A DNA stretch of 12,222 nucleotides from an uncultured Bacilli bacterium (GTDB taxonomy: Bacteria > Bacillota_I > Bacilli_A > RF39 > UBA660): positions 1 to 12,222 of the forward strand of contig CANQKU010000026.1 in assembly GCA_947624535.1 (NCBI GenBank). The letters are read 5' to 3'. This document shows, in pieces, positions 1 through 5,713 of this stretch. Numbering within the stretch: the stretch's first letter is position 1; every line of letters starts with the position of its first letter. Both the position numbers and the translations under genes were made by a program. Under the pieces are notes generated by a model, which worked only from the letters and a program-made list of their open reading frames with translations, did not search any database and had not been told where the DNA came from.

Positions 1-366
1 GCTATCTCCATCAATAGATCCATTATTACCATGCATATCAATATATGGATTTCTAGTTTTCCAAGGTTGACTCATTCTTACCATAGCATCATATATAGAG
101 GTATCTCCATGTGGATGGTAATTACCTATTACGTCTCCTACTGTTTTAGCACTTTTACGATATCCTTTATCGAAAGTGTTGTGTTCTTTATACATAGAAT
201 ATAAAATACGACGTTGAACAGGTTTTAGACCATCTCTTGCATCAGGGATAGCACGATCTTGGATAATATATTTAGAATAACTTCCAAATCTTTCTCCCAT
301 AATATCTTCTAAGGTATAGTCAAATATTTTTTCTAATATTTCTTCAGTTTCTTTTTTCTTTGTCAT
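1..366 (-). CDS. parC: DNA topoisomerase IV subunit A (ParC), N-terminal 122 codons, cut by window edge
   Basis: ParC is the DNA-breaking subunit of the type IIA topoisomerase that, with ParE, unlinks sister chromosomes. The visible 122 residues match the N-terminal winged-helix region: a segment near residues 24-54 reading MGERFGSYSKYIIQ and then DARDGLKPVQRRILY, followed by KSAKTVGDVIG, HPHGD (84-88) and MHGNNGSIDGD. The KSAKTVGDVIG stretch, the MHGNNGSID stretch and the parE partner upstream favour ParC over GyrA. The catalytic tyrosine, expected a few residues further on, lies beyond the edge. The quinolone-determining region reads HPHGDTSIYDAM, with Thr89 and Asp93 where S. aureus GrlA has Ser80 and Glu84. 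The ATG at 366 follows AGGTGA by five bases. The upstream gene ends in this ribosome binding site, so the pair is probably translationally coupled. Confidence 0.95.
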   Translation of the reverse strand, partial: MTKKKETEEILEKIFDYTLEDIMGERFGSYSKYIIQDRAIPDARDGLKPVQRRILYSMYKEHNTFDKGYRKSAKTVGDVIGNYHPHGDTSIYDAMVRMSQPWKTRNPYIDMHGNNGSIDGDS

Positions 367-371
367 TTTCT

Positions 372-2285
372 TCACCTAACTTTTAAACTATTTATATCTG
401 CTTTTATTCTATTATATCTATTACAGTTTTCTAATCCAGTTGCATCTTCTAGTAAACTAAATCTAGCCATTTTACCAATATATTCAAGATTATTTAGACC
501 ACTTGCACTCTTTAATGAATTAAAGTTAGCATCCCAGCCAATATATCTAAGATTAGTTAAACTACTAGCATCTTTAACTAAATTAAAATTAGCATCACCA
601 CCAATATATTGAAGCCCCTTTAATCCACTAGAATTTTCTAAGCTTTCAAAATTAGCATCAATCCCAATATATTCTAAATTTTCTAACCCTCTAGCATCTT
701 CTAATGAAGAAAAGTATGCAAATTTTCCAATATATTTTAAATTTTTTAAATTGTTTGCTTCTTTTAGTTGTTCACACCAAATGGTATCACCAACATATTC
801 TAAATTATTAAATCCATCTGACTTTTCTAAATTATTACAATATATTGATTTACCTACATTTTTTAAATTTTTTAAAGCTTTAGCATCTTCTAATAAGTCA
901 AACTTAGCTTCGCCTCCAATATACTTTAGATTATCTAATCCTTTGGCAGTTTTTATATTTTCAGCATGTAGATTACCAACTACGGCTTTTAAGTTTTTAA
1001 ATTTACTTGTTATAGTATCATCTGGAATAAAAAGATGCGATGCATAAACTACGATATCATGATTATCAAAGTCTTCCATAGAAATCCCTATTTGATCTAC
1101 ATTGCAGTCAAATATCACACTCAAATCTTCTTTAACATTTCTTTTTGACTTTAACTCTTTTATTTTTGTAGTTTTCTTATAGCCAAAACAATCTAGTTGA
1201 CTATCAATTTCATATAAGATTTTTAATTCATCTTTAGTTAAAATTTCATTTTTTTCATGTTTTTGTTCTATTTCAGCAAGAGATTTCATATCTTTAACTT
1301 TTTTTTCAAATCTTTTTTTATGTTTAAATTCTTTTAGTTTTTCTTCAACTACTTTAATCATACTCTCTTCTAGATTTTGATCAGTACAAATTCCTCTAAT
1401 TTCACCAATTTTATCTTTACCAATCATTCTTATAGCTATTCTTGGATTTTTATAATTTCCATCTTCATCTTTAGTATAATAAACATAATAGTCACCATAG
1501 TCTAGTTGAATTTTAGAAGTAGCATAACCTGTACTACACCATCCAGTTTGTTTTCCTTGAATATCTTCACGTAACTTTTTAGCATCACTTCCTTGGTCAT
1601 ATTTTACCCATATACCATCTTGGTATTTTGTATTAGAAGTGTTTTTTTGTTTTGATAGAAAATAAATATATAATTTTTGAAAACTTTCCCCATTATTTAG
1701 GGCATCCTGTTTTTCTAAATCTAAAGTATTTTCTCCTATCTCACTTTTTAAAACGTCATAAATTTGAGCTAAAATTTCACAATTTATTTCTAGAAATGGT
1801 TCTACAGTAGTTTTAGTTCTTCTCATAAATTTCATTTTTTCTTTATCAAAACTACCTAGTCTTAATATCCCTTGGAAGACATAGTTTTTATACCAAGTTG
1901 GATATGTAGCATCATCACTTATTAAGTATTCAATCCACTCTCTTAGTGATTGTTTTTGATTAATTTGAACTTCTTCTAATAGTTCTAACTTTTTTTGACT
2001 ATCTATATCAATATCATAACCTAATTCTTTATACATTTTCTTTTGCAGAGCAATATATGCTTCAGGTAATTTTTTAATTATATATTTATCATAATAAATA
2101 TGTAGTAAACTTTCTAATCTATGAGGAGTTTTTTTAGCATATTCATGAACATTTTCTAATCTTTTTAAGTATTTATTTATCTTTTCTTCTGGTGTATCAC
2201 TTTTTAATGATTTATGATTAACAATATAGTCCATATGCATATTACTATATAGTTTATTTAAAAATTCTTCTCCAGAGTTATACAT
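372..2285 (-). CDS. Uncharacterised PcfJ-like plus tandem 21-residue LRR-like repeat protein inside the parE-parC operon
   Basis: I do not recognise a named family. The product is soluble, with no signal peptide or membrane segment. Residues 1-230 are charged and mostly helical. Residues 235-325 contain GWCSTGYATSKIQ, then YYVYYTKD, PRIAIRM and GEIRGI, ending in a helix rich in Lys and Glu. This order (small-residue/Cys strand, G-rich turn, two strands, RG motif, helix) recalls PcfJ-type domains, but the match is by eye only. Residues 330-430 are a linker. Nine 21-residue repeats fill 431-619, and a 20-residue tail ends the protein. Two starts are possible. The ATG at 2291 is only three bases from GGGGG, whereas the ATG at 2285 is nine bases away, so I prefer the latter (637 residues). 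The gene lies 47 bp after parE with no promoter visible between, and its TGA stop is part of parC's ribosome binding site. It is presumably co-transcribed with both. Function unknown. Confidence 0.85.
   Translation of the reverse strand: MYNSGEEFLNKLYSNMHMDYIVNHKSLKSDTPEEKINKYLKRLENVHEYAKKTPHRLESLLHIYYDKYIIKKLPEAYIALQKKMYKELGYDIDIDSQKKLELLEEVQINQKQSLREWIEYLISDDATYPTWYKNYVFQGILRLGSFDKEKMKFMRRTKTTVEPFLEINCEILAQIYDVLKSEIGENTLDLEKQDALNNGESFQKLYIYFLSKQKNTSNTKYQDGIWVKYDQGSDAKKLREDIQGKQTGWCSTGYATSKIQLDYGDYYVYYTKDEDGNYKNPRIAIRMIGKDKIGEIRGICTDQNLEESMIKVVEEKLKEFKHKKRFEKKVKDMKSLAEIEQKHEKNEILTKDELKILYEIDSQLDCFGYKKTTKIKELKSKRNVKEDLSVIFDCNVDQIGISMEDFDNHDIVVYASHLFIPDDTITSKFKNLKAVVGNLHAENIKTAKGLDNLKYIGGEAKFDLLEDAKALKNLKNVGKSIYCNNLEKSDGFNNLEYVGDTIWCEQLKEANNLKNLKYIGKFAYFSSLEDARGLENLEYIGIDANFESLENSSGLKGLQYIGGDANFNLVKDASSLTNLRYIGWDANFNSLKSASGLNNLEYIGKMARFSLLEDATGLENCNRYNRIKADINSLKVR
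435..1001 (-). repeat. Nine tandem 63-bp (21-residue) coding repeats, LRR-like
   Basis: These repeats encode residues 431-619 of the parE-parC intervening protein (2291 numbering). The unit is exactly 21 residues with no indels across nine copies. Its pattern is L-x-N-L-x-Y-I-G-x-x-A-x-F-x-x-L-x-x-A-x-G. Copies 5-9 (nearest the C-terminus) are most alike; copies 1, 3 and 4 are more divergent, for example with Cys in place of Phe in 3 and 4. A tenth unit begins (LENC) and then degenerates. The regular hydrophobic spacing suggests a solenoid of the leucine-rich-repeat kind. At DNA level a recurring CCAATATAT-type segment (plus-strand reading) marks each YIG. Confidence 0.9.
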
Positions 2286-2332
2286 ATTCATAATCCCCCA
2301 ATCTCTATTTTTTAGGTTATTTATTTAATAAG

Positions 2333-4234
2333 TTATATTTGATAGTCATCTTCTAGGGTAAATTCAACGTTTTCATCAATCCATTCTTTACGTGGTGGGA
2401 CGTCATCACCCATAAGTACAGAAACACGTTTTTCGGCAAGTTGAGCATCTTCAATATTTACACGGATTAAGGTTCTACTACCAGGATGCATAGTTGTTTC
2501 GCATAATTGGTCGGCATTCATTTCACCAAGACCTTTATATCTTTGGATATCACATTTTTTACCCTTTGATTTTTCCTTCATTTCTTCGATTGTATAGGCA
2601 TAATCTATTTCTTTACCAGATTGGATTTTAAATAATGGAGGTAGCGCTACAAAAAGTCTTCCATCTTCTATTAAGGGTTTCATATAACGATAGAAAAATG
2701 TTAAAAGTAAGCACTGAATGTGACCACCATCTTCATCAGCATCGCTCATGATAATTACTTTTGAATATTCACAATCTTCTATAGCAAAATTAGCTCCATA
2801 GCCTGCGCCTATTGTATAGATCATGGTATTAATTTCTTCATTTTTTAAAATGTCTTCTTCTTTAGTCTTTTCGGTATTTAAAACTTTTCCTCGAAGTGGT
2901 AAGATAGCTTGATATTTACGATCTCTTCCTTGTTTAGCTGATCCTCCAGCTGAGTCACCCTCGACTAAAAATAATTCTTTTTTGGTCTTATCTTTACTTT
3001 GAGCAGGGGCAAGTTTACCTGAAAGACTTCTTTCTTTAGCATTTTTCTTAGTCCCTTTTCTTGCTTCTTCCCTGGCTTTTCTAGCTGCTTCTCTAGCTAC
3101 TTTACTACGTAATGATTTATTAATAATTTCAGTAGCAATTACTTTATTTTCTTCTAAGAATACTTTCATTTGTTCAGTAATAATAGTATCTACTGCTACA
3201 CGGGCTTGAGGAGTACCTAATTTTGATTTAGTTTGTCCCTCAAATTGTAGTAACGCCTCAGGTATTTTTAAACTCAAAACGGCTGTTAATCCCTCTCTAA
3301 CATCACTACCCTCTAATGACTTTTCTTTTCCTTTAATAAAGCCATTAGTTTTAGCATAATCATTAAATACTCTAGTTAAAGCTGTTTTAAAACCTACTTC
3401 ATGACTACCACCATCAATAGTTTTAACATTATTAACAAAACTTACAATATTTTCAGAATAAGTATCAGTATATTGTAGTGATAAATCTACTTCAATTTTT
3501 TCTTTTACTCCATGCAAGGATAAGACTTTATGAAGTGTATTTTTACCCTTATTTAATTCTTCAACAAATTCTTCAATTCCTCTTTCATAGCAGTATTTAG
3601 CACTACGACTGTCTTCTTCATCAATTACTTCAATAGTAATTCCTTTTAAAAGAAAAGCTGACTCTTGCATTCTTTCACAAATAGTTGTAAAAGAAAAATT
3701 AGTAGAAGAAAATATAGTATCGTCTGGTAAAAATCTAACAGTTGTACCTGTTTTTTTAGTTGATCCTATCTTTTTTAATGGTACTTCTACATTACCACCA
3801 TTAGAAAATTTAATATAGTATTCTTCTTTATCATGTTTAATATTTACTTCCATCCATTTAGATAAAGCATTAACAACACTTGATCCAACACCATGAAGAC
3901 CACCAGATACTTTATAGCCATCGGTTTCAAATTTCCCTCCAGCATGCAAAACCGTAAAAATAACTTCTGGTGTAGATTTACCAGAAGCATGCATTCCAGT
4001 TGGTATTCCTCTTCCATGATCTTCTACACTAATACTTTTATCACTATGAATTGTAATTTTTATAGAATCACCAAAACCGTTAATAGCTTCATCAACTGCA
4101 TTATCTACAATTTCCCATACTAAATGATGCAATCCTCTTTTATCAGTAGATCCTATATACATTCCAGGACGTTTTCTAACTGCATCTAAACCCTCTAAAA
4201 TTTTAATCGATGATTCATCATACTTTAATGCCAT
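2333..4234 (-). CDS. parE: DNA topoisomerase IV subunit B (ParE)
   Basis: ParE is the ATPase subunit of topoisomerase IV, which powers chromosome decatenation with ParC. Residues here are numbered from an upstream GTG at 4243. The GHKL ATPase site shows EIVDNAVDEA (44-53), EDHGRGIP (74-81) and GGLHGVG (114-120). The transducer carries QTKSKLGT (337-344) with its ATP-contacting lysines. The TOPRIM domain shows LVEGDSAGGSAKQGRDRK (426-443), the metal-binding DADEDG (501-506) and RYKGLGEM (568-575). The GGHIQ and AILPLRGKVLNTEK segments fit ParE rather than GyrB, and the length of about 633 residues is normal for Gram-positive ParE. The GTG at 4243 lies inside the AGGTGAG ribosome binding site, so the ATG at 4234, five bases after AGGTGA, is the better start. 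Its own promoter lies just upstream, overlapping the previous gene's terminator. Confidence 0.97.
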   Translation of the reverse strand: MALKYDESSIKILEGLDAVRKRPGMYIGSTDKRGLHHLVWEIVDNAVDEAINGFGDSIKITIHSDKSISVEDHGRGIPTGMHASGKSTPEVIFTVLHAGGKFETDGYKVSGGLHGVGSSVVNALSKWMEVNIKHDKEEYYIKFSNGGNVEVPLKKIGSTKKTGTTVRFLPDDTIFSSTNFSFTTICERMQESAFLLKGITIEVIDEEDSRSAKYCYERGIEEFVEELNKGKNTLHKVLSLHGVKEKIEVDLSLQYTDTYSENIVSFVNNVKTIDGGSHEVGFKTALTRVFNDYAKTNGFIKGKEKSLEGSDVREGLTAVLSLKIPEALLQFEGQTKSKLGTPQARVAVDTIITEQMKVFLEENKVIATEIINKSLRSKVAREAARKAREEARKGTKKNAKERSLSGKLAPAQSKDKTKKELFLVEGDSAGGSAKQGRDRKYQAILPLRGKVLNTEKTKEEDILKNEEINTMIYTIGAGYGANFAIEDCEYSKVIIMSDADEDGGHIQCLLLTFFYRYMKPLIEDGRLFVALPPLFKIQSGKEIDYAYTIEEMKEKSKGKKCDIQRYKGLGEMNADQLCETTMHPGSRTLIRVNIEDAQLAEKRVSVLMGDDVPPRKEWIDENVEFTLEDDYQI

Positions 4235-4261
4235 ATAACTCACCTGTTACTTTCCATAATC

Positions 4262-4290
4262 ATTATACAAAAAAAATAGTCAAACTTCAA
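4262..4290 (-). promoter_or_regulatory. Promoter for the parE operon, overlapping the upstream terminator
   Basis: On the minus strand TTGAAG (4290-4285) and TATAAT (4267-4262) are separated by exactly 17 bases: a perfect -10 and a 4/6 -35. Transcription would start near 4255, leaving a leader of about 20 bases with AGGTGA before the ATG at 4234. The -35 falls in the loop of the terminator hairpin, and the -10 follows the T-run directly. Assigned from sequence match and position only. Confidence 0.65.
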
Positions 4291-4308
4291 ATCATTTGAC
4301 TATTTTTT
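4269..4308 (-). terminator. Intrinsic terminator after the thioredoxin-like gene
   Basis: A perfect 14-bp inverted repeat (arms 4271-4284 and 4295-4308, AAAAAATAGTCAAA and its complement) has a 10-base loop. On the minus strand it is followed by a run of T (eight As on plus, 4269-4276, partly in the stem). It begins about 20 bp past the stop at 4329. The stem has only two GC pairs, which is weak but typical of such an AT-rich genome. It is symmetrical, but no plus-strand gene needs it. Confidence 0.75.
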
Positions 4309-4328
4309 ACATTTAATATTACTATAGA

Positions 4329-4796
4329 TTATTTAACATTCTTTAAGTTATAATCTTTAATAAATTGTTCAACTATTTTAGTATCTTCTAAGTTAATAAC
4401 ATTAGAATACATTATACCTTCTTTAAAATATAATACAGCAGGATAATTAAAGTCAGTCTTATTAATAGTTAACATTTGTAATAATTTAGTATACTCTTTA
4501 TCACCCATTTGTTTAACATCATAAACATCATATACAATATCTTCTTGATCTAGATATTTTTTAATTTTTTTACATTCACTACATTTTTTTTCATCAGTAT
4601 TTTCAACATAGATTATTTTTTCTTCTTTATTAGATAAAATATTTTGTACTGTAGTATTATCTACACTTACCTTTTTACTAAATAATCCATTATTAACAAT
4701 AAGGCATATAACTCCTACAACTGCTATTACAATAATAACTGCTACTGCTATTACAATAATTTTTTTGTTTTCTTTACTCATTTGTTCTTTACTCAT
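4329..4796 (-). CDS. Membrane-anchored thioredoxin-fold protein with CSEC motif
   Basis: The 155-residue product begins with a short basic cytoplasmic segment and a single membrane segment (about 12-34). An extracytoplasmic thioredoxin-like domain follows: strand IIYVEN, CxxC as C72-S-E-C75 at the head of a helix, then a strand-helix, and NYPAVLYF with the expected cis-proline at 119. This suggests a surface thiol-disulfide or reductase role. The Ser-Glu between the cysteines differs from thioredoxin's Gly-Pro, so redox direction and partner are unknown; redox-inactive tethering is possible. The ATG at 4796 lies eight bases after AGGAG. An in-frame GTG at 4805 is inside that site, and a second ATG at 4781 comes from a 12-bp duplication (MSKEQMSKEN). 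The gene has its own promoter and terminator, so it is probably monocistronic. Confidence 0.85.
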   Translation of the reverse strand: MSKEQMSKENKKIIVIAVAVIIVIAVVGVICLIVNNGLFSKKVSVDNTTVQNILSNKEEKIIYVENTDEKKCSECKKIKKYLDQEDIVYDVYDVKQMGDKEYTKLLQMLTINKTDFNYPAVLYFKEGIMYSNVINLEDTKIVEQFIKDYNLKNVK

Positions 4797-4828
4797 TTTT
4801 ATCACTCCTATTTATCCTTAATATTAAT

Positions 4829-4849
4829 CTTGTATACTTAGTATACAAG
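4829..4849. promoter_or_regulatory. Perfect 9+9 dyad in the leader of the thioredoxin-like gene (candidate operator)
   Basis: Arms CTTGTATAC and GTATACAAG are separated by TTA with no mismatch. The dyad sits about 15-35 bases after the TATCAT -10 and 33 bases before the start codon, where a bound repressor would block initiation or early elongation. TTGTATAC/GTATACAA half-sites resemble those bound by some GntR-family regulators, but no regulator gene is in view. With no T-run after it, it is unlikely to be a terminator. A second, smaller dyad lies 21 bp away. Confidence 0.55.
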
Positions 4850-4852
4850 TTC

Positions 4853-4867
4853 TCATTATAATAATGA
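4853..4867. promoter_or_regulatory. Small perfect dyad over the -10 region (possible second operator half)
   Basis: TCATTAT and ATAATGA flank a single central A. The site overlaps the TATCAT -10 (4864-4869). Its centre (4860) is 21 bp, two helical turns, from the centre of the larger dyad (4839). Being pure AT except for the outer C/G, it could be chance in this composition. Confidence 0.3.
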
Positions 4868-4892
4868 TATCTCCTCGACTAGTAAATGTCAA
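4864..4892 (-). promoter_or_regulatory. Sigma-A-type promoter for the thioredoxin-like gene
   Basis: Minus-strand TTGACA (4892-4887) matches the -35 consensus perfectly. It is 17 bases from TATCAT (4869-4864), a 5/6 match to TATAAT. Transcription would start near 4857, giving a leader of about 60 bases that contains the 4829-4849 dyad and ends with AGGAG. This is the best promoter by consensus in the window. Confidence 0.75.
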
Positions 4893-4920
4893 GTATAGTT
4901 TTTAATAAATCTATTAGTAA

Positions 4921-5568
4921 TTAATCCGATAAAACATCATCATTACTACTATCTATTTCAGTATCATTACCAACGTCATTTTGGACTGATGCAACTACAA
5001 TCCTTGCTTCAAATTTTTTACCTTGAGTACTATTATCACTAGCTTCATCTAGCCATATCTTTAGTTCATAGTCTTTTTTCTCACCGACTTTCATTATCTT
5101 ACTACTTATTAAAATTAAGTCATCTGGTAAAATTGCGGGCTCGCTCCAACTATTATCTTCTTTAATGCTATATTTAACTTTTTGTTTACTCAAAGTATCT
5201 TCAGTAATTTGACCTTCTTCTAAACTAATTGAATAAGATGCATCTAAATCGCCTGTATTTTCTATACTAAATTTATATGGATCTGTCTTTAATCCTTCTT
5301 CATTAGTAAGAGGTATAGCATTACCCATCTTTATTGTATTACCTTCTTTGAAGTTTATTTTAAACTCACCTGAAATAATTGTTACTTCTTCCTTACCAGG
5401 TACTGCTAATGTTAATAATGAATAACTAACTCCACATGTAACAGTAAGTAAAATTACTACTAAAAAAACTATTTTTTTAATTTCTTTTCTATTTTTCTTT
5501 TTAACACTACTATGATTAAATTTTACATGACGATATCTATCTCCAATTCTTCCCTTTTTATTAGCCAT
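4921..5568 (-). CDS. TasA/camelysin-like membrane-anchored extracytoplasmic protein
   Basis: The 215-residue product has a basic N-terminus (about 1-30), one membrane segment (31-54) and an exported beta-rich domain, ending in an Asp/Ser/Asn-rich tail from about 197. The boundary GVSYSLLTLAV, then VTIISGEFKINF, and the KFSIENTGDLDASYSISLE segment (99-117) echo the layout of TasA/camelysin-type proteins, in which a strand-forming domain follows an unusual SipW-type signal. VGEKKDYELKIWLDE (161-175) fits a closing beta-sandwich strand. No cell-wall sorting signal is seen, and no SipW-like peptidase lies in the window, so retention as a membrane-anchored protein is as likely as cleavage. The ATG at 5568 follows AGAGGTGAAG at good spacing. 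The gene lies between the glycan operon and the thioredoxin-like gene, suggesting an envelope role. The family assignment is by eye. Confidence 0.75.
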   Translation of the reverse strand: MANKKGRIGDRYRHVKFNHSSVKKKNRKEIKKIVFLVVILLTVTCGVSYSLLTLAVPGKEEVTIISGEFKINFKEGNTIKMGNAIPLTNEEGLKTDPYKFSIENTGDLDASYSISLEEGQITEDTLSKQKVKYSIKEDNSWSEPAILPDDLILISSKIMKVGEKKDYELKIWLDEASDNSTQGKKFEARIVVASVQNDVGNDTEIDSSNDDVLSD

Positions 5569-5614
5569 ATCTTCACCTCTATTTTACTATCAGGCTTATT
5601 TATATTTTAAACAA

Positions 5615-5643
5615 ATTATACTTTATCATTCATTAAAAGTTTA
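5615..5643 (-). promoter_or_regulatory. Possible promoter for the TasA-like gene
   Basis: A perfect TATAAT (minus strand, 5620-5615) lies 47 bp before the ATG at 5568. The -35 at 17-bp spacing is poor (TAAACT, 3/6). The 145-bp gap 5569-5713 is otherwise AT-rich, with a 7-bp inverted repeat (AGGCTTA at 5592-5598, TAAGCCT at 5646-5652) bracketing this site and a weak 7-bp hairpin at 5669-5694. Confidence 0.35.
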
Positions 5644-5713
5644 CCTAAGCCTAATTCTATACTAAAATCATTTTACTATATAATAATTAAAATGTAAATT
5701 AATAAATTTTTAT

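Noticed and set aside
1..366. GyrA rather than ParC
   Set aside because: The KSAKTVGDVIG and MHGNNGSID stretches and pairing with a ParE-type B subunit fit Gram-positive ParC better.
435..1001. Qnr-type pentapeptide repeat protein
   Set aside because: A local A-N-F-x-x occurs only once per 21-residue unit; pentapeptide proteins repeat this every five residues. The LRR-like reading fits better.
751..1047. Plus-strand open frame of 98 codons opposite the repeats
   Set aside because: It is the antisense shadow of the 63-bp repeats, lacks a ribosome binding site, and its Phe/Ser-rich composition mirrors the minus-strand codons.
3893..4123. Plus-strand open frame of 76 codons inside parE
   Set aside because: It lies wholly antisense to the conserved ATPase domain, with no ribosome binding site or recognisable protein features.
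5669..5694. Hairpin (CATTTTA/TAAAATG) as terminator of the glycan operon
   Set aside because: The 7-bp stem has one GC pair, a 12-base loop and no clean T-run after it on the minus strand, so it is not separable from chance in AT-rich DNA.
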